This document shows, piece by piece, positions 22,150-29,268 of a stretch of 37,550 nucleotides of DNA (position 1 is its first letter; each line of letters starts with the position of its first letter). This stretch comes from DATDRQ01 sp035291645 (GTDB lineage Bacteria > Chloroflexota > Anaerolineae > Anaerolineales > UBA4823). Below the pieces are notes generated by a model. That model had not been told where the DNA came from, did no database searches, and saw nothing but the letters and a program-made list of their open reading frames with translations. The stretch lies in the NCBI GenBank assembly GCA_035291645.1, contig DATDRQ010000017.1, forward strand, positions 1-37,550, in the 5' to 3' direction. The position numbers and the translations under genes were made by a program.

Positions 22150-23574
22150 ATGGAATACAAATTATTCATCGACGGACAATGGGTTGAAGCGGGAGAGCCG
22201 CTGGAGGTGAAGAATAAATACAACCAGCAGCCCGTCGGCTACATCCCGACCGCCCGCCAGGAGGACGTGGAGGCCGCCATCGCGGCTGCGGCGCGCGCTG
22301 CGGTAGTCATGGCGGACATGCCGGCTCACCGGCGCGGGGAGATCCTGGCGCGCGCGGCAGGCTTGATCCGGGACCGGCGGGAAGACCTGGCCAGCACGAT
22401 CGCCGCCGAAGCGGGCAAGGCGCTGAAGTTCGCCCGCATCGAGGCCGACCGGGCAACCAGCACCTTTTCGATCGCCTCCGAAGAGGCCAAGCGCATCCAT
22501 GGTGAAACCCTGCCGTTGGATGCGGTGCCGGCAGGCGAAGGCTACTTCGGTTTCTACCTGCGCCGCCCGGTGGGCGTGATCGCCGCCATCAGCCCGTTTA
22601 ACTTCCCCCTCAACCTGGTCGCCCACAAAGTCGCGCCAGCCCTGGCAGCCGGGAATGCGGTGGTCCTGAAACCAGCCAGCACCACGCCTTTAACCGCAAT
22701 GAAGCTGTGCGAGATCCTGGAGCAGGCCGGCCTGCCGGCTGGGGCGATCAACCTGGTGGTCGGTTCCGGGGGCACGGTTGGCGAATGGCTGGTGAGCGAC
22801 CCGCGCGTAGATAAAGTCACCTTTACGGGCAGCCCGCCGGTCGGGCGGCACATCCTGGCCGTAGCCGGCATCAAGAAGGTGACACTCGAACTGGGCAACA
22901 CCTCCCCGGTGATCGTCGCCCCGGACGCGGACCTGGACCTGGTCGCCAAGCGCTGCGCGCTTGGGGCGTTCTATAACTCCGGGCAGGTATGCATCTCGGT
23001 GCAGCGCATCTACAGCCAGCAGGGCATATACGAACCCTTCACCGAGAAGTTCGTCCAGGCCAGCCAGGCCATGGTGGTGGGCGACCCGCTGGACGAGCGC
23101 GTCGACGTCGGCCCGATGATCGACTCCGGGGAGGCCGACCGGATCGAGGGTTGGGTAGAAGAAGCCCAGGCGGGCGGCGCCCGGGTGCTCACCGGTGGGC
23201 GGCGCGAAGGACCGGTCTTCTGGCCGACCGTGCTGACGAACGTAAAACCGGACATGAAGGTTGTGGCTCAGGAGGCTTTTGCCCCGGTGGCCGCGGTGAT
23301 CGCTTACGACGACTTCGAGGAAGCCCTGCGCCAGGCGGACGCGACCGAGTTCGGGCTGCAGGCCGCGGTGTTCACCAGGGACATCCAGCGCGTCTTCCAG
23401 GCCATCCGCCGGTTGAACTTCGGGGGGGTGATCATCAACGACACCCCGGCTTTCCGGGCCGATCACATGCCCTATGGCGGGAACCGCCAGAGCGGGCTGG
23501 GCCGCGAGGGGGTCAAATTCGCCATGGAGGAGATGACCAACATCCAGATGGTGGCGATCCGGTTGGGGGCCTGA
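22150..23574 (+). CDS. NAD(P)-dependent aldehyde dehydrogenase
   Basis: A 474-residue enzyme of the aldehyde dehydrogenase superfamily that oxidises an aldehyde to the acid in the cytoplasm. Motifs: ISPFNFPLNLVAHKVAPALA with the cofactor-site Asn/Phe (about 153-172), VVLKPAS, VTFTGSPPVGRHI, LELGNTSPVIV with the general-base Glu, and NSGQVCISVQR with the catalytic Cys (about residue 284). The C-terminal FGLQAAVFTRD and YGGNRQSGLGREG fit the family. The ATG at 22150 has GGGAGGAG seven bases upstream. The nearest subgroup by eye is the lactaldehyde/glyceraldehyde-3-phosphate type. The neighbouring Lrp-type gene and pot importer suggest an aminoaldehyde from polyamine breakdown, which is inference. 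Confidence 0.92.
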   Translation: MEYKLFIDGQWVEAGEPLEVKNKYNQQPVGYIPTARQEDVEAAIAAAARAAVVMADMPAHRRGEILARAAGLIRDRREDLASTIAAEAGKALKFARIEADRATSTFSIASEEAKRIHGETLPLDAVPAGEGYFGFYLRRPVGVIAAISPFNFPLNLVAHKVAPALAAGNAVVLKPASTTPLTAMKLCEILEQAGLPAGAINLVVGSGGTVGEWLVSDPRVDKVTFTGSPPVGRHILAVAGIKKVTLELGNTSPVIVAPDADLDLVAKRCALGAFYNSGQVCISVQRIYSQQGIYEPFTEKFVQASQAMVVGDPLDERVDVGPMIDSGEADRIEGWVEEAQAGGARVLTGGRREGPVFWPTVLTNVKPDMKVVAQEAFAPVAAVIAYDDFEEALRQADATEFGLQAAVFTRDIQRVFQAIRRLNFGGVIINDTPAFRADHMPYGGNRQSGLGREGVKFAMEEMTNIQMVAIRLGA

Positions 23575-23734
23575 CCCCCCAGGAGCGGAAGGTTGCTCGA
23601 AGGTGATACAATAGACCTGGAAGTTACGCATTTGAGGGTGATATTGGGGGTTTTTGAGCGGAGCCCGCCAAAAAATCCCATTCTCCACCCAACTGCTAAG
23701 TCCTAACAAATTAATTTTCTGAAGAGGGATATCC

Positions 23735-24232
23735 ATGAAAAAGATCGGAACACTGTTATTTCTATTGATTGCCGGTTTCGTGCTCGTCGCCTGTGGGGGG
23801 GCCGGGCAGCCCGCAGCTACACCGGTCAGCTTTGCCATCGATATGGCTGAATACACCTTTACTCCCGCCAGCCTGGACCTGAAGGTCGGCCAGCAAGTTA
23901 CCCTCAACATGACCAACAGCGGCCAGCTGCAGCACGAGATCATGTTCGGCCGGGAGGTGATGAAGGATGAAAACACCCGCCCGGTGGGTTACATGGTCGA
24001 CATGTTCGAGACCGCGGGGGTCGCGCCCGAAGTTACCCAGGAGGGCCCCATGCCCATGGAGGGAGAGGAAGGGCACGTTGGCTTCATGGTGATCCTGCCC
24101 GTAGGAGGGGCGGCTACCGTGACCTTCCCGGTAAACGAGGCCATGGTCGGGCAGTGGGAGATGGGCTGCTTCGAGCAGGACGGCGTGCACTACGATGCCG
24201 GGATGAAGGGCCCGGTCACGGTCAGCCAGTAG
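23735..24232 (+). CDS. Cupredoxin-fold copper-binding lipoprotein
   Basis: A 165-residue exported protein. The lipoprotein signal ends at Cys20 (LVAC). The mature part has the cupredoxin pattern: EYTFTPASLDLKVGQQVTLN, then His67 (GQLQHEIMF), and at the end Cys145 (GCFEQDG), His152 (VHYDAG) and Met157. This His-Cys-His-Met set is a type 1 (blue) copper site, so the protein is likely an electron carrier anchored outside the membrane. The Met-rich insertion (GPMPMEGEEG near 104-113) is unusual. The site before the ATG is weak (GAGGGA). No terminal oxidase or other redox partner is adjacent; the next gene is a binding protein with its own promoter. Confidence 0.88.
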   Translation: MKKIGTLLFLLIAGFVLVACGGAGQPAATPVSFAIDMAEYTFTPASLDLKVGQQVTLNMTNSGQLQHEIMFGREVMKDENTRPVGYMVDMFETAGVAPEVTQEGPMPMEGEEGHVGFMVILPVGGAATVTFPVNEAMVGQWEMGCFEQDGVHYDAGMKGPVTVSQ

Positions 24233-24267
24233 CCCAACATAACTGGAATACGGGATGAGATTAAGGG

Positions 24268-24296
24268 GACGCTGATAAACGCTGAAAACGCAGATT
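24268..24296. repeat. Short repeat of the GACGCTGATAAACGCTGAAA type
   Basis: Two to three degenerate units of ACGCTGAT/ACGCTGAA/ACGCAGAT lie after the cupredoxin gene. Such units are common as dispersed intergenic repeats; I see no other copy here. Confidence 0.4.
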
Positions 24297-24403
24297 CGTG
24301 CTATTATTCAACGTTTTTCGGTGTACCCCGGCGATCTACTTCGCAAGTTTGCTACTGACCCATTACGCCGTTTCTAACCATTTGCAGGAAGAGGCGATCG
24401 ACA

Positions 24404-24440
24404 GGTGCGGCGGGTACTTGGCACACGCCGCACCTTGCTT
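24404..24440 (+). terminator. Terminator-like hairpin upstream of the second binding protein
   Basis: Arms GGTGCGGCG (24404-24412) and CGCCGCACC (24426-24434) form a perfect 9-bp stem followed by TTGCTTTT. It may end the cupredoxin transcript; its tail overlaps the -35 box of the next promoter. Confidence 0.65.
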
Positions 24441-24465
24441 TTCCCTTGGGCGAGTGTTGTATAAT
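24435..24465 (+). promoter_or_regulatory. Probable promoter of the SBP_bac_5 gene at 24517
   Basis: TTGCTT (24435-24440) and TATAAT (24460-24465) are 19 bases apart. A start near 24472 would give a leader of about 45 bases, which excludes the longer upstream open frame beginning at 24298. Confidence 0.5.
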
Positions 24466-24516
24466 CGGGAGGCTGCCAGCGGAGAGCAGCTCCAAGAGAT
24501 GACTCGAGGATCGCTC

Positions 24517-26595
24517 ATGCCTTATCCTAGCCGGCTTGCTGCCCGGGCTGCCTTTCGCTGGTTGCTCGGGTTATTCGCCTGCCTGGTATTGGCTGGCTGC
24601 ACCCTGGGGATGGAACCGCCTTCCAGCGGGGGAACCGGCAATCTCCCGGCAGTCGATGAGCCGGAAGTGGAAACCTCCAGGCCGCCTGCGTCGCCGAGCG
24701 TGCAGCCTTCGCCGACGCCGATCCCACGCATTTTGACGATCTGCACCGGCGCCGAGCCCGCGACGCTGTTCCTGTACGGCGGGAACTCGCTGGCGCAGAA
24801 CCATATCCTGCAAGCCATCTACGACGGACCGATCGATTCTCAAGGCTATGACTTTCAGGCTGTAATCTTGGAAAAGCTGCCCGACCAGGCAGACGGCGAT
24901 GCGGCGATCGAGCCGGTCGCGGTACAAGCGGGGGATTGGGTTGTCAATATCGACGGCGAGCGGGTGCGCCTGGCCGTGGGGGAGAGGGTGCGCCCCTTCG
25001 GGTGCGACAGTCCGGACTGCGCGGTCGCCTGGGATGGCGGCCCGCTTGAAATGCCGCAGCTCTCGGCGTCGTTCACGCTGAAAGAAGGGTTGACCTGGTC
25101 GGACGGCGAACCTTTGACGGCGGCCGATTCGGCCTTCAGCTACGCGGTGGCCAAGGACTGCCGCATCGATGGGGTCCCCTGCGGCGGGTTGGGCCTGGTC
25201 AACAAACAGGGCTACACGACCCTTGAACGGACGGCTGATTACAGGGCACTGGATGAGCGCAGCGTGCGCTGGACGGGCCTGCCCGGCTTCATGGACCCAG
25301 GTTACCGGACCAACTTCTTCAGCCCCCTGCCGCAACACCAGCTGGCTGAGATATCTCCCGAGCAATTGTTTACCGCCCCGGAAGCCGCCCGCCAGCCGCT
25401 GGGCTGGGGCCCGTACGCCATCACGGACTGGATCCCTGGCGACCAGATTCGCCTGCAACGCAACCCCTCCTACTTTCGTTCCTCCGAGGGGCTGCCAGCC
25501 TTCGACGTGTTGGTCTTCCGCTTCGTCGGCCCAGATTCCAGGGCGAGCCTGGAGCAGCTGTCCTACGGGATGTGCGACCTGCTCGACCAGGACGCCAGCC
25601 TGGCTCTGCAAGAAGGCGGAATCGAGGGTTTGCTTGAGGCAGAGGCTGACGGAAAATTGAAAGCTTACATTTCAACTGGAACGGTCTGGGAGCACGCCGA
25701 TTTCGGTATCCGGCCGGCTGCCTACGACGACGGTTACCAGCTCGGGGTGGATCGCCCGGACTTCTTCGCCGATGCCCGCGTGAGGCAGGCGGCCGCTCAG
25801 TGCATGGATCGCCAGAGGGTGGTGGAGACGTTGTTCTCCGGGCAGTCAGCCGTGCCAGATTCCTACCTGCCGCCGGACCATCCTTTATTCAATGCCTCAG
25901 TGTCCCGCTACCCGTACGACCCGGCCGCCGGGGCTGCTCTGCTCGAGCAGGCTGGCTGGCGGGACGACGATGGCGACCCAGGTACGCCGCGCCGGGCGTA
26001 CGGCGTGCTGAACGTCGTGGACGGCACCCCATTATCTCTCGCCTACACGACCAGCCAGGCAGGCCAACGCTTCCAGGCAGCCCAGATCCTGGCCGAATCG
26101 CTGGCGGAGTGCGGCATCCAGGTCGATGTGCAGTTCGCCGAGGCGGGCGAAGTGTACGCGCCGGGGCCGGAAGGGCCGGTGTTTGGACGGAATTTCGACC
26201 TGGCCCAGTTTTCCTGGCTGACCGGCGCCAATCCGCCGTGCGACCTGTGGGCGACCTGGGAGATCCCCGGCGATCCCGTCGCCACCAGCGAGGCAGGCGA
26301 ACCGCTCTACCCGAAAGGCTGGAGCGGCAGGAACGAGACCGGCTTCAGCAACCCCGAATATGACCGCGCCTGCCGGGCCGCTCTGAGCACTTTACCGGGA
26401 CAGCCGGGTTATGCTGAAAACCACCTCGCAGCCCAGACGATCTTTGCCGCCGAACTGCCGGTCGTGCCGCTTTACCTGCGCCTCAAGCTGGTTGTGACGC
26501 GTCCGGATCTGTGCGGGTTTGCCCTCGACCCGACCTCACTCAGCGAGATGTGGAACATCGAGGCGTATGATTATGGGGCAGGGTGCGGGGGCTAA
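24517..26595 (+). CDS. Peptide-type ABC transporter binding lipoprotein (SBP_bac_5), normal domain order
   Basis: A 692-residue binding protein, larger than the usual 500-600. The lipoprotein signal (AAFRWLLGLFACLVLAGC) ends at Cys28, followed by a Pro/Ser-rich linker. The domain order is the standard one: first-lobe motif TLKEGLTWSDGEPLTAADS, then GWGPYAITDWIPGDQIRLQR, DARVRQAAAQCMDRQRVVET and SLAECGIQVDVQFAEAGEVY. This contrasts with the permuted dppA protein. Insertions around 120-180 and 450-480 account for the extra length. Cys pairs (GCDSPDC, DCRIDGVPCGG) suggest disulfides. No permease lies next to it, so it is an orphan that may serve another importer. The start follows a probable promoter, with GAGG seven bases upstream. 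Confidence 0.9.
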   Translation: MPYPSRLAARAAFRWLLGLFACLVLAGCTLGMEPPSSGGTGNLPAVDEPEVETSRPPASPSVQPSPTPIPRILTICTGAEPATLFLYGGNSLAQNHILQAIYDGPIDSQGYDFQAVILEKLPDQADGDAAIEPVAVQAGDWVVNIDGERVRLAVGERVRPFGCDSPDCAVAWDGGPLEMPQLSASFTLKEGLTWSDGEPLTAADSAFSYAVAKDCRIDGVPCGGLGLVNKQGYTTLERTADYRALDERSVRWTGLPGFMDPGYRTNFFSPLPQHQLAEISPEQLFTAPEAARQPLGWGPYAITDWIPGDQIRLQRNPSYFRSSEGLPAFDVLVFRFVGPDSRASLEQLSYGMCDLLDQDASLALQEGGIEGLLEAEADGKLKAYISTGTVWEHADFGIRPAAYDDGYQLGVDRPDFFADARVRQAAAQCMDRQRVVETLFSGQSAVPDSYLPPDHPLFNASVSRYPYDPAAGAALLEQAGWRDDDGDPGTPRRAYGVLNVVDGTPLSLAYTTSQAGQRFQAAQILAESLAECGIQVDVQFAEAGEVYAPGPEGPVFGRNFDLAQFSWLTGANPPCDLWATWEIPGDPVATSEAGEPLYPKGWSGRNETGFSNPEYDRACRAALSTLPGQPGYAENHLAAQTIFAAELPVVPLYLRLKLVVTRPDLCGFALDPTSLSEMWNIEAYDYGAGCGG

Positions 26596-26610
26596 CTATA
26601 GCCGCTCGCT

Positions 26611-28146
26611 TCAGGTAGAGCGGTAAGGCCGGTTGACCTCTTCAAGTTTGGCCTGCAATTCGTCCAGCAGCTCGGAGCCAATAGCTTTTTGGGATGGATA
26701 GAGGTTGGTCAGCTCTTCTGGATCGGCTTCCAGGTCGTAGAGCTCGATGCGTTCGCCGGTATCTCCCAACTTATCGTAGCCAGAATAATAAACCAGCTTG
26801 TGGGAGCCTTTCACCAGCATCGTGCTCGCCTGAGCGAGCGGCGACAGCTGCTCGTTGGACACTGCCTGCAATGCATACAGGCTCCGGCTCGCATCCTGAC
26901 GATCGGTTGTGAAGGGAGGCAACACCGTCCCTTCGGCCCAATCCGGAACACTTTGTCCGGTGATGTGCAGCAGGGTCGGCAGAACATCGATGGCGCTGGT
27001 GGGCGTCGCAATGTCCGTTCTGTTCCTGCGCCCCGGCTCAAGAATCAAGAGCGGGACGCGCACCACCGGCTGGTGCAGCACCGGCGTGGTGTGCCCGCTG
27101 ATGCCGCGCTCGAACAGCTCGCCGTGGTCCGAGGTGAACACGACCCAGGTGTTCTCCAGAATCCCGGTTTCTTCAAGCATTTCGTATAACCTGCCGAACT
27201 CCCGGTCGATATACAGGATGAACTCGTCGTACCAGGAGCGCCACTTCAACAGAGTTGCGGGCGATTTCTTCTGGTTGAAGATGTCCTCGGGTTTTTCGAC
27301 CGGCTTATATTTGTCTCGGGCGAACCGCTCGAAGAACTCCTGATGGGTCTTATAAGGGAAGTGTGGGGGGAGGAAATGGAAATACCCGATGAATGGCTGG
27401 GGGAAGTCTCCTACCTGGCTCCCGATCCAGTCGACAGCCTGTTCCAGGGTGAAGTAGTTGTCCCCACGGATATTAGGCAAACCACGCGGGAAGAGCGGCT
27501 TATATTTCTCGATTTTCAGATCCTGGTACTTTTCATACAAGTGCGTCAGGAACAGCGAATATGAATAACCGACCTCGTTTCTTTTTACGGCCCTCACCCA
27601 GCTGGTCGTGGCGATGTCTTCGTCATTCCTGAATAGATTCTGGATGGGACCATCGTTTGCCAGGAACAATCTCTCGCGGGGGAGATACAGGTCCAGGTCC
27701 CGGTTAAACTGTTTCAGCAAGGTGTTTACCAGCGGATTATGCGAGTAGGTCACCCGGTAATAATCCTCAAAGGCGTGGAAGAGGTTGTCCTGTTCGCGGG
27801 GTTCGATTACCCTGGCATTGTAACGGAAGGCGCGGTGGGTCCAGGGGAGTGTGCCGGTCAGCAGCGAGGCCGTCCCGGGAGTGGTGAAGTTGCCGCCGGC
27901 GAAGTGATTGTGGTAGACGATGGCACGCCCGGCCAGCCGGGCCAGGTTAGGCGTCGTCTCGCGTGGGTAGCCATAGAGCGAGAGGTTGTATGCGGAAAGC
28001 GCGTCGAACACGATCACGAGCACGTTTTGCCTGCCTGGATCTTGTCCTGCAGCAGCCGTGCCAGGCAGGAAGCGCGGGGCGGAAACGCTCAAGGACAGCA
28101 GGCCGGCGAGTTTCAGGAATTCACGGCGATCGATAGGAGGCTGCAT
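26611..28146 (-). CDS. Sulfatase-fold enzyme with Thr at the nucleophile site, Tat-type signal
   Basis: A 511-residue protein of the alkaline phosphatase/sulfatase superfamily. The N-terminus carries a twin-arginine-type signal (DRREFLKLAGLLSLSVS), so it is probably exported folded. Metal-site regions are visible: VIVFDALSAYNLSLYGY (Asp48) and VVFTSDHGELFE. In sulfatases the nucleophile motif is Cys/Ser-x-Pro-x-Arg before ASLLTG. Here it reads TTPGTASLLTG (88-98), with Thr in place of Cys and Thr in place of Arg. It therefore cannot carry formylglycine. A Thr nucleophile is known in LtaS and phosphoethanolamine transferases, so a phosphodiesterase or phosphotransferase role is possible. The start is ATG 28146, 25 bases after the membrane-protein gene. 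Confidence 0.85.
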   Translation of the reverse strand: MQPPIDRREFLKLAGLLSLSVSAPRFLPGTAAAGQDPGRQNVLVIVFDALSAYNLSLYGYPRETTPNLARLAGRAIVYHNHFAGGNFTTPGTASLLTGTLPWTHRAFRYNARVIEPREQDNLFHAFEDYYRVTYSHNPLVNTLLKQFNRDLDLYLPRERLFLANDGPIQNLFRNDEDIATTSWVRAVKRNEVGYSYSLFLTHLYEKYQDLKIEKYKPLFPRGLPNIRGDNYFTLEQAVDWIGSQVGDFPQPFIGYFHFLPPHFPYKTHQEFFERFARDKYKPVEKPEDIFNQKKSPATLLKWRSWYDEFILYIDREFGRLYEMLEETGILENTWVVFTSDHGELFERGISGHTTPVLHQPVVRVPLLILEPGRRNRTDIATPTSAIDVLPTLLHITGQSVPDWAEGTVLPPFTTDRQDASRSLYALQAVSNEQLSPLAQASTMLVKGSHKLVYYSGYDKLGDTGERIELYDLEADPEELTNLYPSQKAIGSELLDELQAKLEEVNRPYRST

Positions 28147-28171
28147 ATTCGCTAAATCACAGATAGCGCGA

Positions 28172-28762
28172 TCAGAGATTGCGCGCAACGAGGATGACCA
28201 GGCAGACTGCGTCAATCAAGAGATACAGCCCAGCCAGCAGGGCGAGCCGGCCGCTGAATTCCTGCACGGCTTGAAATACCCGATCGGATTCCAGGACCAG
28301 ATAGGCCGGGATCAACACCGTCGGAGTAACAAGGGCTAGCCCCACTGCGTAGAGGATGCGCACCGGGTGTCCTGTCCCAGCCAGGAAGCCGAGGATTGTC
28401 CCGGGAATTGAGATCCCCCACAGAAAATAGAGCTGGCCCGCCATAGCCCAAAGGGCGGCGATCAGCACCAGGGTGCTCAGCAAGGCGATACGCCGGCCCT
28501 GCTCCCATTGCCGCGAGATCAGGAAACCCAGCAGCACGGCTGCCAGGGTAACCGCCAGGCTCTCCACGAAGGCGAACACCATCCCATAGGACAGCAACCC
28601 GATCGCATCCCAGGCGTTGGTGCGCTCCGAAACCCAGGAGAAATCCTTCACCGCCAGGATCAGGGTCCACAGGTGGATGGGCAGGGCGCAAATTAGAAAA
28701 AGCGACCAGAGCCCTTGCCTGGTATACCATGTTTTATTTTGGACAGTGGGAGATTCAATCAC
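28172..28762 (-). CDS. Polytopic membrane protein of unknown function
   Basis: A 196-residue integral membrane protein with about five to six hydrophobic segments (GLWSLFLICALPIHLWTLIL, IGLLSYGMVFAFVESLAVTL, IALLSTLVLIAALWAMAGQL, AVGLALVTPTVLIPAYLVL, LALLAGLYLLIDAVCLVILV). It has few charged residues in the membrane parts and I do not recognise a family. The start is a GTG at 28762; the ribosome site is weak. It lies between the 59-residue microprotein (107 bases upstream) and the Thr-type sulfatase-fold gene (25 bases downstream). A shared role in processing an envelope polymer or glycan is possible, but this rests on position only. Confidence 0.8.
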   Translation of the reverse strand: MIESPTVQNKTWYTRQGLWSLFLICALPIHLWTLILAVKDFSWVSERTNAWDAIGLLSYGMVFAFVESLAVTLAAVLLGFLISRQWEQGRRIALLSTLVLIAALWAMAGQLYFLWGISIPGTILGFLAGTGHPVRILYAVGLALVTPTVLIPAYLVLESDRVFQAVQEFSGRLALLAGLYLLIDAVCLVILVARNL

Positions 28763-28869
28763 ACAAGGCCTATCCCGACCGGATCACGAATTCACCTGGG
28801 AGGCGAATCGAACGCGGGCGGGTGTAATGGTGGGCGTGGACCTGGGCAGCAGGCTGTTGCGCCGGGTAA

Positions 28870-29049
28870 TTAACCAGAGCCTGAATCCGAGGTGCGGTCT
28901 TGAGCAAACTTCTCGCGGAACCTCCGCCTGAGCCGGGCGATGCCCATCTTGATCCGGCTGGAGAAGACCAGGACTACGCCTGAGAATACCCCGATGACGA
29001 CCACTGCGATCTGGAACAGCATGCCGCCTGAATTTGGATCGATATACAT
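28870..29049 (-). CDS. 59-residue single-pass membrane microprotein (YIDP type)
   Basis: A small gene that is easily missed. It begins MYIDPNSGGMLFQ, has one membrane helix (IAVVVIGVFSGVVLVFSSRI) and then a basic stretch (KMGIARLRRRFREKF), giving an N-out/C-in topology by the positive-inside rule. The start (Y-I-D-P-x-S/T-G) resembles short membrane proteins I recall near sulfatase or glycan genes, with no known function. Codon choice follows the host pattern and the frame is closed by TAA. The ribosome site is weak (GGGA, seven bases away). It is the first gene upstream of the membrane protein and the Thr-type sulfatase-fold enzyme. Confidence 0.72.
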   Translation of the reverse strand: MYIDPNSGGMLFQIAVVVIGVFSGVVLVFSSRIKMGIARLRRRFREKFAQDRTSDSGSG

Positions 29050-29236
29050 ATTTTTCCCGTTATGCCTTTAAGAATGATCGTTGATCTCGTGAGTCCGTCA
29101 AATTATATCAAATTCCCGATCCAGGTGTTCTGCGGAAAACGCGAACACTCCAAATATTCTAAATGGAGTGAAGCAACCGGGCTTGTCTGCCGGCTGAACC
29201 GGACAAAACTTGTGTGAGATTATGGCAAAAGAAATT

Positions 29237-29242
29237 TATAAT
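29237..29242 (+). promoter_or_regulatory. -10 box upstream of the UvrD-like pair
   Basis: TATAAT at 29237-29242 puts the transcript start near 29249, just before the GGAGGAG site at 29251-29257. This argues against the in-frame TTG at 29242 as the start codon. Confidence 0.5.
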
Positions 29243-29268
29243 TGAGGTCAGGAGGAGTTGCACGCTTA

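Noticed and set aside
22690..23976. 428-codon minus-strand open frame opposite the aldehyde dehydrogenase
   Set aside because: It is antisense to a clear ALDH gene and runs into the cupredoxin gene; its translation has no recognisable domain.
24298..24516. Upstream start of the second SBP_bac_5 protein
   Set aside because: The added 73 residues cross a terminator-like hairpin and a promoter, and they would bury the lipoprotein signal.
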